A stretch of 46,098 nucleotides of DNA from Clostridiales bacterium (lineage in GTDB: Bacteria > Bacillota > Clostridia > HGM11327), in assembly GCA_015056385.1 (NCBI GenBank), contig SVGI01000004.1, positions 1 through 46,098 of the forward strand, given 5' to 3'. Made by a program: the position numbers and the translations under genes. The notes under the pieces were generated by a model, which saw only the letters and a list, made by a program, of their open reading frames with translations, made no database searches and was not told where the DNA came from. Numbering within the stretch: position 1 is the first letter of the stretch; every line of letters begins with the position of its first letter. This document shows positions 25,648 through 34,109 of the stretch, one piece after another.

Positions 25648-28533
25648 TTATCTTACGCACTTTTTCTTACTTGTGAATAATATAACAGCTATTGCAATTA
25701 TGCTTAAAGCCACGCCTATAATCCAAAGAAGAGGGTAAGCATTATCTCCCGTGATAGGTACTTTAACAGGAACAGGCTTCCACTTTGCATAAATTGTAAT
25801 ATCTCCTGCAGGCATTGTGGTGAATGTGTAAGCCTGGGTAAGCTCTTCGTCTGCATACCAGCCGTCGAAGATATAATCCTCAAGCGCGGGGTCTGCAGGC
25901 TGTGTTACTGCTGTGCCGAAATCCTGCGTGATGGGAGCAACGTTGCTTCCGCCGTTAGCGTTGAAGGTAATTGTGTAGCTGTTAACCTCCCAAAGTGCAT
26001 TAACAGTAAGTCCGTCAATGGGCATAGTTGTAGGAATCTCCTTATCCCAGCCCTTGAATGTATATCCATCCCTTGTGGGGTCAGTGGGTGCTGTTATGCT
26101 TGAGCCGAATGCCTGTGTAATGGGTGCGATAGCCGAGCCGCCGTCTGTATCGAAGGTGATAGTGTAATCGTTGGCCTCCCAAAGCGCCTTAACAGTAAGT
26201 CCGTCAATGGGCATAGTTGAGGGAATCTCCTTATCCCAGCCCTTGAATGTGTAGCCTTCTTTTGTGGGGTCAGCGGGTGCTGTTATGCTTGAGCCGAATG
26301 CCTGTGTAATGGGTGTGATAGCTGAGCCGCCGTCTGTATCGAAGGTGATAGTGTAGTCGTTAACCTCCCAAAGCGCCTTAACAGTAAGTCCGTCAATGGG
26401 CATAGTTGTAGGAATCTCCTTATCCCAGCCCTTGAATGTGTAGCCATCCTTTGTGGGATTGCTGGGTGCTGTTATGCTTGAGCCGAATGCCTGTGTAATA
26501 GGTGCGATAGCCGAGCCGCCGTCTGTATCGAATGTGATAGTGTAATCGTTGGCCTCCCAAAGCGCCTTAACAGTAAGTCCGTCAATGGGCATAGTTGTAG
26601 GAATTTCTTTATCCCAGCCCTTGAAGGTGTAGCCATCCTTTGTGGGGTCAGCGGGTGCTGTTACGCTTGAGCCGAATGCCTGTGTAATGGGTGCGATAGC
26701 CGAGCCGCCGTCTGTATCAAAGGTGATAGTGTAATCGTTAATCTCCCAAAGAGCCTTAACTGTAATTACGCTTCCGGGTATTATTGTGGGGATCTCCTTA
26801 TTCCAGCCTATAAACGTGTAGCCGTCCTTTGTGGGATTGGCGGGAACAGTTACAGCAGTGCCGAGAGTGCCTTCAACAGATGGGATAGCTGTGCCGCCGT
26901 CTGTATCAAATACTATAACGCTTGAAGCAGTGAAATTAGCCGAAGCAGCTCCGTTTCCTAAGAGAATCTTTTTGAGAACGTCCTCCCTTGTAGCGGTACT
27001 GTCAATAAGTAATTCTCTTGCAAGGTATTCATCAATATCCTCTATGCCTGAAACAGTACAATTCACAATGACAATGCCCTTCGTTGAGTTCGTTACGCAT
27101 TCTCCTATAAAATTTGAGCCTATAGGATCTGCATCACCGAGCTTTGTTGTGCCGAGAACCTCACAGCCTATGAATGATTGAACAGCAGGCTTGTTTGTAC
27201 CGCTAAGGGCATTATTTGTATTAACGTATGCCGCAAAGCCGCCAACGGTAGCTCCTGCAGAAGCTGTGATTTTAACGTCTGTTGATGTGTTGAGGAAGGT
27301 ACGGTTCTGGGCAGGATTAAATCCTCCTCTTCCGCCATATCCGTAATAAGTGGCTTCTGCTACAAATCCTCCGTATGTTCCGCCCAAGCCGTTGATTTCG
27401 CCCTGAACAGAGCATGAGTCGAAGCCTTTTATTGAATGGTGAACACCGTCTGTATCATCATACTCGTATTCTGTCATGGTTGCGTTAAGGGCTACGAATC
27501 CGCCAACTGAGGGAGAACCTGACGTAACGTTTATCTTAAGGTCTGTAAGGGAACAGTTTTTTGTAAACATGGAGTCGCCGTTATAATCCAGATTATAAGC
27601 CGTGAATCCTCCCACGTAGCTGTTTGTGCCGGATACGTTCATTGTAATATTGTATCCGTGTACGTTTTCAAAATAGCATACAAATACGGGGTTGTTTGTT
27701 AAATTTTCGGGTGTGGAGTCGCTCATCAATGTACCGGGGAGACAGTAATTCTGAATTGTTTTTGTAGGATCAGAATCGTTCTTTGCAGTGAAAAAGCTTG
27801 CTCTGGCATAGCCTGATACGGGATAAGTATAAGACTGAATCTGGCTGAACATACCGCCAATTTCGCCGCCTACTGCAGTTATTGTTACGTTACGGGCAAT
27901 AATATTTTTGAACTGCGATGTGTTTGCGCCGCCTGCAATAGCGCTTCCGCGACCGTTTATGATAACGTCTTCAACGGTAATGTTTTCAAGCACGTTATCG
28001 TGGAATGTATTACCTACAACAACACCTGTACCTGCTTTGGGATTTTCGATTTTAGCTTTTTTAATTGTGAAATCGTGTATATAAGAACCCTTACGTACAG
28101 AGTCAGCTCCGCCGTGCCCCACACGTCCGAACAAACCTGCTAATTTGCCTCCTGTAAGGTTGTTACCGTTTATATAAAGATTGGAAATTGTATGTCCGTT
28201 TCCATTAAATTCACCTATAAAATTAGCTTCATGGCTGTTGGTCTGTCCTCCGATAGGTGTCCAATGCCTGTTATCAAGGTCGATATCAGCGCATAGCTTT
28301 ATGGTCTTGTTCCAGAAACTTGTGTTAGCCTTTACAAGCTGTGCAAGGCCTGCAAGCTCCTCTGCAGTATGGATTTCGAATATCGTACCCTGTGGGGCAT
28401 CGGATATATACCAGCTTGTGTCTGCAGTGCCGTCCCACACGTCTGCTGTGCCTGCAGATGCAGGTGTTGCCACGTAGGGGAGAAGTGCAATGACTGCAGC
28501 AAGGGCAAGGACTATGGATAAAAGCTTTTTTAT
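25648..28533 (-). CDS. Secreted cell-wall protein with InlB-type B-repeats, AUA start
   Basis: The ORF track starts at an internal GTG (28473), but the open frame continues 20 codons upstream to ATA at 28533-28531. GGAGG lies eight bases before it. The extended N-terminus, (M)KKLLSIVLALAAVIALLPYVATPASAG, is a classic signal peptide, and no ATG, GTG or TTG occurs between it and the in-frame stop. The mature protein (about 961 residues total) has a GLUG/beta-helix-like N-terminal half (HTISNLYINGN, repeated GGF segments). Six InlB/Flg_new repeats of about 63 residues follow, four nearly identical. The C-terminus has VPITGDNA, a membrane helix and KKKCVR, a variant LPXTG sortase signal. It probably acts in adhesion; no catalytic domain was recognised. 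Confidence 0.88.
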   Translation of the reverse strand: MKKLLSIVLALAAVIALLPYVATPASAGTADVWDGTADTSWYISDAPQGTIFEIHTAEELAGLAQLVKANTSFWNKTIKLCADIDLDNRHWTPIGGQTNSHEANFIGEFNGNGHTISNLYINGNNLTGGKLAGLFGRVGHGGADSVRKGSYIHDFTIKKAKIENPKAGTGVVVGNTFHDNVLENITVEDVIINGRGSAIAGGANTSQFKNIIARNVTITAVGGEIGGMFSQIQSYTYPVSGYARASFFTAKNDSDPTKTIQNYCLPGTLMSDSTPENLTNNPVFVCYFENVHGYNITMNVSGTNSYVGGFTAYNLDYNGDSMFTKNCSLTDLKINVTSGSPSVGGFVALNATMTEYEYDDTDGVHHSIKGFDSCSVQGEINGLGGTYGGFVAEATYYGYGGRGGFNPAQNRTFLNTSTDVKITASAGATVGGFAAYVNTNNALSGTNKPAVQSFIGCEVLGTTKLGDADPIGSNFIGECVTNSTKGIVIVNCTVSGIEDIDEYLARELLIDSTATREDVLKKILLGNGAASANFTASSVIVFDTDGGTAIPSVEGTLGTAVTVPANPTKDGYTFIGWNKEIPTIIPGSVITVKALWEINDYTITFDTDGGSAIAPITQAFGSSVTAPADPTKDGYTFKGWDKEIPTTMPIDGLTVKALWEANDYTITFDTDGGSAIAPITQAFGSSITAPSNPTKDGYTFKGWDKEIPTTMPIDGLTVKALWEVNDYTITFDTDGGSAITPITQAFGSSITAPADPTKEGYTFKGWDKEIPSTMPIDGLTVKALWEANDYTITFDTDGGSAIAPITQAFGSSITAPTDPTRDGYTFKGWDKEIPTTMPIDGLTVNALWEVNSYTITFNANGGSNVAPITQDFGTAVTQPADPALEDYIFDGWYADEELTQAYTFTTMPAGDITIYAKWKPVPVKVPITGDNAYPLLWIIGVALSIIAIAVILFTSKKKCVR
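25984..26739 (-). repeat. Four near-identical 189-bp tandem repeats (B-repeats)
   Basis: Four units of exactly 189 bases (63 codons) encode NDYTITFDTDGGSAIAPITQ...VKALWE(A/V). CTTATCCCAGCCCTTGAATG recurs at 26041, 26230 and 26419, with a variant near 26608. Two diverged units flank them. Copy number could vary by recombination. Confidence 0.95.
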
Positions 28534-28746
28534 GAGAAAAACCTCCGCTTTAAGAGTGGTACCGTATATTGCGGTACACGAACGCTATAATATGCGTTCT
28601 GTTATTTGGTGGGTATCATTATAACCTCTCATGAAAAAAACACAGTGTTTTACAACGGAACGTGTGTAAAAATTTTTATTTACTGTTTGAATGAATAGTT
28701 GTAAGCCTTACATCGGTGTACCCGTATGAAAATGTACACCTGCTGA
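28534..28746. other. Upstream region of the surface-protein gene
   Basis: This AT-rich intergenic stretch holds the GGAGG site (28542-28546, minus), a possible -10 TATAAT (28623-28618, minus) without a clear -35, and a short palindrome AACACAGTGTT near 28639. No gene is seen up to the XRE remnant. Confidence 0.4.
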
Positions 28747-28890
28747 GCCTGTTGTCAGCGTGTGTATAGTAATTATGAGCGTGGGGATATAGATATTCCC
28801 ACGACAACCCTTATTAAAATTGCCGATTTCCATAAGGTATCTGTGGATTATCTTTTGGGGCGTACAAACAATTCAAAATTATATAAATAA
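28747..28890 (+). pseudogene. Remnant of an XRE-family HTH regulator (C-terminal end)
   Basis: The plus-strand frame reads ...QRVYSNYERGDIDIPTTTLIKIADFHKVSVDYLLGRTNNSKLYK*, which is the well-known C-terminal half of small XRE/Cro repressors (YSxYExG..IP...L.KIADF..VSVDYLLGRT). A TGA at 28744-28746 interrupts the frame and no start codon or N-terminal helix-turn-helix is present. The ORF track misses it. It is a decayed regulator, likely left from a prophage or integrated element. Confidence 0.8.
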
Positions 28891-28925
28891 ACAGAGCAAG
28901 CCTTGTTTGACTTGCTCTGTTTTAC
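28891..28925. terminator. Bidirectional terminator between XRE remnant and MATE gene
   Basis: ACAGAGCAAG-(10)-CTTGCTCTGT is followed by TTT on the plus strand and TTTATTTATA on the minus strand. Confidence 0.7.
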
Positions 28926-28933
28926 GTGTTTAA

Positions 28934-30247
28934 TTATAAATGCTCCTTGAGAAATTTTTTGTAGAAAATAAAGCCCACGGTGCTCGTTATTATTTCCGTT
29001 ACGGGGAACGTCATCCAGAACCAGTTCAGCCCCAGCCGTGAAAACAGAAATCCAAGGGGCACGAAGAGTATAACAGTGCGTATCACAGTAAGCAGTGAGC
29101 TTTTTATGCTGTAACCCACCGCCTGAAAAAATACGGGGAATATAAGTGAGGTTACCATGGGTATAAAGCTTATACCCACAAAGTGAAAGCCTACGCTTCC
29201 TATCTCTATTACAAGAGGGTCAGAGGTAAACACCTTAAGCATTTCTACGGGTATTATGTTAAAGCAAAGTGTTCCTAAAAACATTAAGGCCATACCAAAG
29301 CATATTGCAAAGCTGAATGTCTTTTTACAGCGTTCAATATTTTTTGCGGCGTAGTTAAAGCTTATTACCGGTATAATACAGGTTTGCATTGCTCCAAGGG
29401 GAATAAAGAAAAACGTCTGCCATTTATAGTATAGCCCCAGCGCCGTAACAGCCTGATCCGAAAACAGGGACAGTATAAGATTAAGACCTAAAATATAAAA
29501 GGTGTATGCAGACTGCATTAAAATATTCGGCATACCGAAATGAAATATTTCCCTTATATTGCGAAGACGGATTGAGCCCCGGGAGATTTTTCTGAAGCCA
29601 CCCTTAAATACGATTAAGGCGGCAACAACTTGTCCTGTTACAGTTGCTGTTGCGGCACCGGAAATCCCCATTTTCGGAAAGCCCAGGAGGCCGAAGATAA
29701 GTATAGGGTCAAGCACGATGTTGGTAACTGCACCTATAATCTGTGCCAGCATCGGCGTTCTCATATTGCCGTTTGCCTGAAGCACCTTTGTCCATACGCT
29801 TTCAAGAAAAAGCCCAAAGCTCATTACACATATAATTCTGCCGTAGGTAACAACGTCGTTTATTACATCAGGAGAATCTGTGGACATTCTTGCGTAGGCG
29901 GGCATAATAAGCCAACACACCCCCGCAAACAAAAGCCATATAATAATGGCGAGGGGAGTGCCTATACCTGCGTATTTATCGGCCTCACCTCTTTTGTTTA
30001 TTCCAAGCCTTGCAGCCATTATGGTATTGATGCCTACGCCTGTACCTACGGCAAGGGCTATCATAAGAAGCTGTAAAGGGTACACCACGGATAATGCGGT
30101 AAGCCCTGTTTGAGAGCATTTTCCCACAAAAAAGCTGTCTACAATATTATAAAGAGCCTGGATAAGCTGTGCAAGCATAACAGGGGGAGCAAGCTTGAGT
30201 AAAATCCTGCTTACCCTTTCTGTTGAGAAATAATTGGTTGCGTCCAC
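28934..30247 (-). CDS. MATE-family efflux transporter
   Basis: 437 residues with twelve predicted helices in two similar halves. MATE landmarks are PPVMLAQLIQALYNIVDSFFVG (N-terminus), TALSVVYPLQLLMIALAVGTGVG, and in the second half QAVTALGLYYKWQTFFFIPLGAMQ. Members expel drugs, metabolites or flavins using Na+ or H+ gradients; the substrate is unknown. The start is a GTG with AGAGGA upstream. An extended -10 (TGATATAAT) lies near 30292-30300 on the minus strand. Confidence 0.92.
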   Translation of the reverse strand: MDATNYFSTERVSRILLKLAPPVMLAQLIQALYNIVDSFFVGKCSQTGLTALSVVYPLQLLMIALAVGTGVGINTIMAARLGINKRGEADKYAGIGTPLAIIIWLLFAGVCWLIMPAYARMSTDSPDVINDVVTYGRIICVMSFGLFLESVWTKVLQANGNMRTPMLAQIIGAVTNIVLDPILIFGLLGFPKMGISGAATATVTGQVVAALIVFKGGFRKISRGSIRLRNIREIFHFGMPNILMQSAYTFYILGLNLILSLFSDQAVTALGLYYKWQTFFFIPLGAMQTCIIPVISFNYAAKNIERCKKTFSFAICFGMALMFLGTLCFNIIPVEMLKVFTSDPLVIEIGSVGFHFVGISFIPMVTSLIFPVFFQAVGYSIKSSLLTVIRTVILFVPLGFLFSRLGLNWFWMTFPVTEIITSTVGFIFYKKFLKEHL

Positions 30248-30291
30248 TATCTTATCCTCTGTATTCTAAGTATTGTAACAAACAGTAAGGT

Positions 30292-30300
30292 ATTATATCA
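30292..30300 (-). promoter_or_regulatory. Extended -10 promoter for MATE gene
   Basis: Minus-strand TGA-TATAAT about 45 bases before the GTG; no clear -35. Confidence 0.4.
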
Positions 30301-30318
30301 CGGCCAAGTAAAAAAAGA

Positions 30319-30357
30319 TACAAAAAATCAGCGCTGCAGCTAAGGCAACGCTGATTT
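30319..30357 (-). terminator. Terminator after YwaF-like gene
   Basis: Minus-strand AAATCAGCG...CGCTGATTT with an inner TTGC/GCAG arm, then TTTTTTGT. Confidence 0.7.
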
Positions 30358-30385
30358 AAGTGATTATCTGATGTAAAAGAGTGTG

Positions 30386-31171
30386 TTACAAAGTACTGCC
30401 GCTGCGCTTTTGCTTTATTTCCTTTATAATTTGGGGAAGGGAAACGATAGTAAACAGAACGCAAATAATACCAAGGGCTACAACAAGCCTTGCCCATACA
30501 TTGGAGGGCAAAACGTTAGCTAAGGAATCCCCCGGTGTACCTGCGGCAAGATACATATAGTTAGCGTCGGGGATGTTAAGGTTTGCATAAATTGCAAGGC
30601 ACGCAAGTATTGAAAGGGCTGTAAGGGGCTTGTACACCTTTCTGAAATCCGGCCTGAAGCCGTGTACGAACATCATATAGAACACACCGAGAATAGGGAA
30701 TATGTGCTCTATCCAGAATGAATAGTACCTGTAATGCCCAAAGCCAAGCTTTGTGATTACTGCAGGGGTGATAAGGGGGATAAGCCCAAGCGTAAGGGCT
30801 ATGTAAAACGCTATGTCAAACATATGCCTGTTTTTCTTGATAAGCATAAATGCGGCAATATACGCTGTCCATTCGCATACCTGCAGAGGGAGAAATGTCA
30901 TCATCTGTGTTCCGTCCATACTGTTACCTACGTAAAGCAGGCGCCAATAATAGGAGCATTCGTTGAAAATCAGCCAAACACCTATAAGCGTTCTGAACGT
31001 ATCCTCATATTTCCAACCGCGAAGCTTGTCCTTGTAACGGTACGTAAGAAATATGCCTACGATAAGTAAAAGGATAGGTAAAAGGTGCGCCAATGAAAAA
31101 TACTCAAAAATAGGGGTTTTGCTGTATCCGAAAAAGCCCTCGCTGTGGTATTCGTAAACGAAATTGTCCAT
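30386..31171 (-). CDS. YwaF/TIGR02206-family membrane protein
   Basis: 261 residues with about seven membrane helices. LPLQVCEWTAYIAAFML, GLIPLITPAVITKLGFGHYRYYSFWIEHIFPILG and the C-terminal NYMYLAAGTPGDSLANVLP are typical of the YwaF family (related to eukaryotic TMEM164). Its biochemical role in bacteria is not established. ATG follows GGGAGAAAAACT. It is a single gene between its terminator and the acyltransferase gene. Confidence 0.85.
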   Translation of the reverse strand: MDNFVYEYHSEGFFGYSKTPIFEYFSLAHLLPILLLIVGIFLTYRYKDKLRGWKYEDTFRTLIGVWLIFNECSYYWRLLYVGNSMDGTQMMTFLPLQVCEWTAYIAAFMLIKKNRHMFDIAFYIALTLGLIPLITPAVITKLGFGHYRYYSFWIEHIFPILGVFYMMFVHGFRPDFRKVYKPLTALSILACLAIYANLNIPDANYMYLAAGTPGDSLANVLPSNVWARLVVALGIICVLFTIVSLPQIIKEIKQKRSGSTL

Positions 31172-31239
31172 AGTTTTTCTCCCGCTTTATATCTTTATTG
31201 TTTTGCCTGTTATGTAAAAAGGCTTGGATTCTGAAATGT

Positions 31240-32361
31240 TTATTGCAGGTTACCCTTAACGGTAGTAATTCGCCTGAAAATATTGCCTGCGGTACGTGCT
31301 GTAAACCGAAGTATGCGTGAGAAGGCGTACATCACAAGCAGGGTCCATATAAGTATAAAAATCGGATATTTCGGCAGATACGCTATCCACTGGCACGTTT
31401 TTAACGGTGTAAAGAATATGCCGTGAAGAAACCACATATTCGTGCTTTCTTCAGAAAGCCTTGTTAAGATAAATTCAAGAGGCTTCCATGAAATGGAATT
31501 TAGTATTGTTAGAACCGCATAAATAAATATCGGCGTAAATATAGACAGACCGGACATTTTGTATATCCAGACGATGCCGGTATAGTTCCAGAGAAGCACC
31601 ATAGCTATTATGGCAAAAATTGATGCGGCAAGTAAAATGCCCTTTCTCAAATGTTTGGACAGGAACGTATGAAAAACAGTGTATATATTGTATTTTGCAA
31701 ACAAGTATCCCAGCATACCTATATGCCCCCAGGTTGCAAACGAGGAAAAAAGGGTCTGTATGGTGGAGATGGAGCCTTTGAATATGAGGCGGTTAAGTAT
31801 AAAATATCCGCCGAATAAAATGCCTGATATAAGTATAGAGTCTACTATGAAATTACGCCTGCAAAGCCGCGCTAACAATGGGGATATAAGCAGGAACATA
31901 ATGTAAAAGGAAACGTACCAGGCAAATACAGGGTGAATGGTACTGAAATATGCCCAGTCAAACCCTGTGGCGGTGGATATTCCAAAGCATTGCTGAAGGA
32001 ACATTCCAACAGAGGGGAAGGGCTCCTTCATAATGAAGACGTAAATCAAAAATACGAAAAAAATCCCCCAATATTTAATGAGAAATCCCACAATTCTTTT
32101 TATAACGGATTTGAAGCAGCTGTATTCGTTTTGCTTTATGAATAAAACGTATCCCGATATAAATGCAAATATACCAACGCATATTTTGCCAAAGGAAGCA
32201 AGCATCTCATCGATGGCTATGCTGCCTATATATGTAAGAATAATAGGATTATCGGGAGTACGCCATTGGGGAAATCCAATAAAATGATGAAAAAACATAG
32301 CAATTATTGCAATTCCCTTGAGTAGCTGAGTTTCTCTTTTTCCAAAGCTGAACTGTTGCAT
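31240..32361 (-). CDS. Acyltransferase 3 family membrane protein
   Basis: 373 residues and about ten membrane helices. KGIAIIAMFFHHFIGFP near 15-32 carries the family His motif, and GKICVGIFAFISGYVLF near 60-76 fits the Acyl_transf_3 (OafA/YrhL) pattern. WYVSFYIMFLLISPLLARL is the usual central segment. Such proteins transfer acetyl, succinyl or similar groups to extracellular sugars, wall polymers or lipids. The target here is unknown. Confidence 0.88.
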   Translation of the reverse strand: MQQFSFGKRETQLLKGIAIIAMFFHHFIGFPQWRTPDNPIILTYIGSIAIDEMLASFGKICVGIFAFISGYVLFIKQNEYSCFKSVIKRIVGFLIKYWGIFFVFLIYVFIMKEPFPSVGMFLQQCFGISTATGFDWAYFSTIHPVFAWYVSFYIMFLLISPLLARLCRRNFIVDSILISGILFGGYFILNRLIFKGSISTIQTLFSSFATWGHIGMLGYLFAKYNIYTVFHTFLSKHLRKGILLAASIFAIIAMVLLWNYTGIVWIYKMSGLSIFTPIFIYAVLTILNSISWKPLEFILTRLSEESTNMWFLHGIFFTPLKTCQWIAYLPKYPIFILIWTLLVMYAFSRILRFTARTAGNIFRRITTVKGNLQ

Positions 32362-32495
32362 TTTTCACCATTTACCTTGTAGAATAGCCTTGTTTTTTGG
32401 CGCTTTTACTCTATTTTATCATAATGTTAGAAAAACACAATAGGTAAACCAACTCCGTTAGATTATTACAACGCTGCATTTTTTATTAACAGTTT

Positions 32496-32525
32496 TGTTT
32501 TTTACAACATAAAATGGCATATAAT
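32496..32525 (+). promoter_or_regulatory. Possible promoter for EamA gene
   Basis: TTGTTT (32496-32501), 18 bases, TATAAT (32520-32525), about 75 bases before the ATG. Confidence 0.4.
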
Positions 32526-32598
32526 TGATAAGCTGCTTGAAAATAAAGCGGTTTTGTCTTATAATTCCCATTTGTGTACGGGAAAGGAGGGTCTTGAT

Positions 32599-33450
32599 AT
32601 GGAGGCGTGGATTTTACTCAGCGCATCATACGGCATAATTAAGGGCTGCAGAGAGCCTATTAAGAAAAGAGTGTTAAAGGACGTTAATTTAACAACTGCC
32701 CTTTTCGTATATACATTTATCGGATTTTTAATGGCTATCCCTACGGCTACAGGTATTTTTGATATTCCACCTGGTATGTTTGTGTGGATAATCCTTAAAT
32801 CCTGCGCCGTTTTCTTTGCGTGGATGCTTTCCTTTGCGGTATTAAGGAAGCTTCCCATAAGCATCTACGGCGTTACAGATATGTCCCAGGTTATTTTTTC
32901 TACACTTATGGGTGTTGTGTTCTTGCACGAAAGCCTTACCCTTAAGGGTATATTAAGCCTTGTTCTTGTGGCAGGCGGACTTTATCTTGCAAACCGCAAA
33001 ACCTCTGCAACAAAGGAGGAATACCCAATACGCTACGTATGGCTTTTATTGCTTTCCTGCTTTATGAACGGGGTTTCAGGTACGCTGGATAAGTACATAA
33101 TGTCCTCGGGTACTGTTACAAGCTCTGCATTACAGTTCTGGTTTATGCTTATCCTGTCTGTTATGTATCTTGTGTATATATTTATCAGAAGAGAAAGGCT
33201 GGAGCTTAAAAAGGCCCTTACAAACCCGTGGATATACGTCTTAAGCTTCTCTCTTGTGCTGGGGGACAGGCTGCTTTTTATTGCAAATTCAGACCCTGCA
33301 AGTAAGGTTACGGTTATGACCCTTATTAAGCAAAGCTCCGCCATAGTTACTATTGTGCTTGGTAAGGTGCTGTATCACGAAAAGCATATTGTCAAAAAGA
33401 TACTGTGCGCGCTTATTATACTTGCGGGAATTGCACTTGCCGTTTTATAA
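32599..33450 (+). CDS. EamA/DMT-family transporter
   Basis: 283 residues from the ATG at 32599, which has GGAAAGGAGGG upstream; the track start (32554) adds an unlikely leader. Ten helices in two halves, with AVLRKLPISIYGVTDMSQVIFSTLMGVVFLHE (half one) and MTLIKQSSAIVTIVLGKVLYHE (half two), EamA-type repeats. Substrate unknown. It is the third DMT transporter in the window and is not obviously co-transcribed with neighbours. Confidence 0.86.
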   Translation: MEAWILLSASYGIIKGCREPIKKRVLKDVNLTTALFVYTFIGFLMAIPTATGIFDIPPGMFVWIILKSCAVFFAWMLSFAVLRKLPISIYGVTDMSQVIFSTLMGVVFLHESLTLKGILSLVLVAGGLYLANRKTSATKEEYPIRYVWLLLLSCFMNGVSGTLDKYIMSSGTVTSSALQFWFMLILSVMYLVYIFIRRERLELKKALTNPWIYVLSFSLVLGDRLLFIANSDPASKVTVMTLIKQSSAIVTIVLGKVLYHEKHIVKKILCALIILAGIALAVL

Positions 33451-33456
33451 GAAAAA

Positions 33457-33495
33457 AATACTTATCTCATTAACACGGGATAAGTATTATTTTTT
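33457..33495. terminator. Bidirectional terminator, EamA gene and CrtO-like gene
   Basis: AATACTTATC and GATAAGTATT form the stem (33457-33488), flanked by a T-run on each strand. It overlaps the stop codon of the minus-strand gene. Confidence 0.75.
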
Positions 33496-34029
33496 ACGCT
33501 TTTGAGCTTTTATAAGCCTTATTATCCGGGGTCTGTTGTATCTTTGCATTATAACGAATATCCCGTCGTAACAGGCGGATAATACAGAGGTTATAATAAA
33601 TACCGACAGGGAGCCGAAATATACGGCGGAAATTATGGGGAGAAAGCTTAATACGATAATAGCCTCGTGAACCAATTCTGCCTGGCAGGTAGCCTGTGCG
33701 ATTTCATCCCAGGTGTGGTACTTTGGATCGAAAATTGTTGGGTCATACGTAGGCATTTTAGCCTTCCATTTGTGAACGCCGATTACCTTGTAAAGCCTTT
33801 GCTCGGTATTGCCAACGCGAAACCACCTTAAGCTATAATTTATGCGGTTATGAAATATGCCGTTTATTACGGCGCCTACGACAAGGCGCATTATAAGGTG
33901 GTAGGCAGTTGTACCGAATGTAATTGCAAGGGGTAGAAATAACGTTGTATAGGTGTATTTGTATAAAACAGCAAAAAGCACAGTTAATAAGGCTGATACA
34001 AGTGCCGTAATTTTCATTTTTTTAGCCAT
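33487..34029 (-). CDS. CrtO-like membrane acyltransferase homologue
   Basis: 180 residues from ATG 34029, which has AGGAG five bases upstream; the track start is a TTG at 34080. It has N-terminal hydrophobic segments, a polar middle (KWKAKMPTYDPTIFDPK), then ATCQAELVHEAIIVLSFLP, a helix pair and IMQRYNRPRIIRLIK. AELxH and QRYNRPR are the marks of the glycosyl-4,4'-diaponeurosporenoate acyltransferase (CrtO) family of Staphylococcus. No other carotenoid genes are present, so the lipid or sugar substrate is probably different. The function here is unknown. Confidence 0.8.
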   Translation of the reverse strand: MAKKMKITALVSALLTVLFAVLYKYTYTTLFLPLAITFGTTAYHLIMRLVVGAVINGIFHNRINYSLRWFRVGNTEQRLYKVIGVHKWKAKMPTYDPTIFDPKYHTWDEIAQATCQAELVHEAIIVLSFLPIISAVYFGSLSVFIITSVLSACYDGIFVIMQRYNRPRIIRLIKAQKRKK

Positions 34030-34074
34030 AAGCGCTCCTGCAATATTTCGTTTTACAAGCCTATTATAACCCTG

Positions 34075-34108
34075 CAACAAAAAAGGCAGAGAAAATTTCT
34101 CTGCCTTT
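34075..34108 (-). terminator. Terminator after spoIVB
   Basis: AAAGGCAGAGAAA-a-TTTCTCTGCCTTT is a 13-bp palindrome; on the minus strand it runs into TTTTTTGTTG. Confidence 0.8.
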
Positions 34109-34109
34109 C

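Noticed and set aside
25984-26739. Regular repeats as a possible CRISPR array
   Set aside because: The unit is 189 bases without unique spacers and is in frame inside a protein-coding gene.
28473-28475. GTG at 28473 as true start of the surface protein
   Set aside because: No ribosome site precedes it and it would remove most of an evident signal peptide.
30252-30497. 81-codon minus-strand ORF between MATE and YwaF-like genes
   Set aside because: It overlaps the end of the YwaF-like gene in another frame and contains its terminator hairpin.
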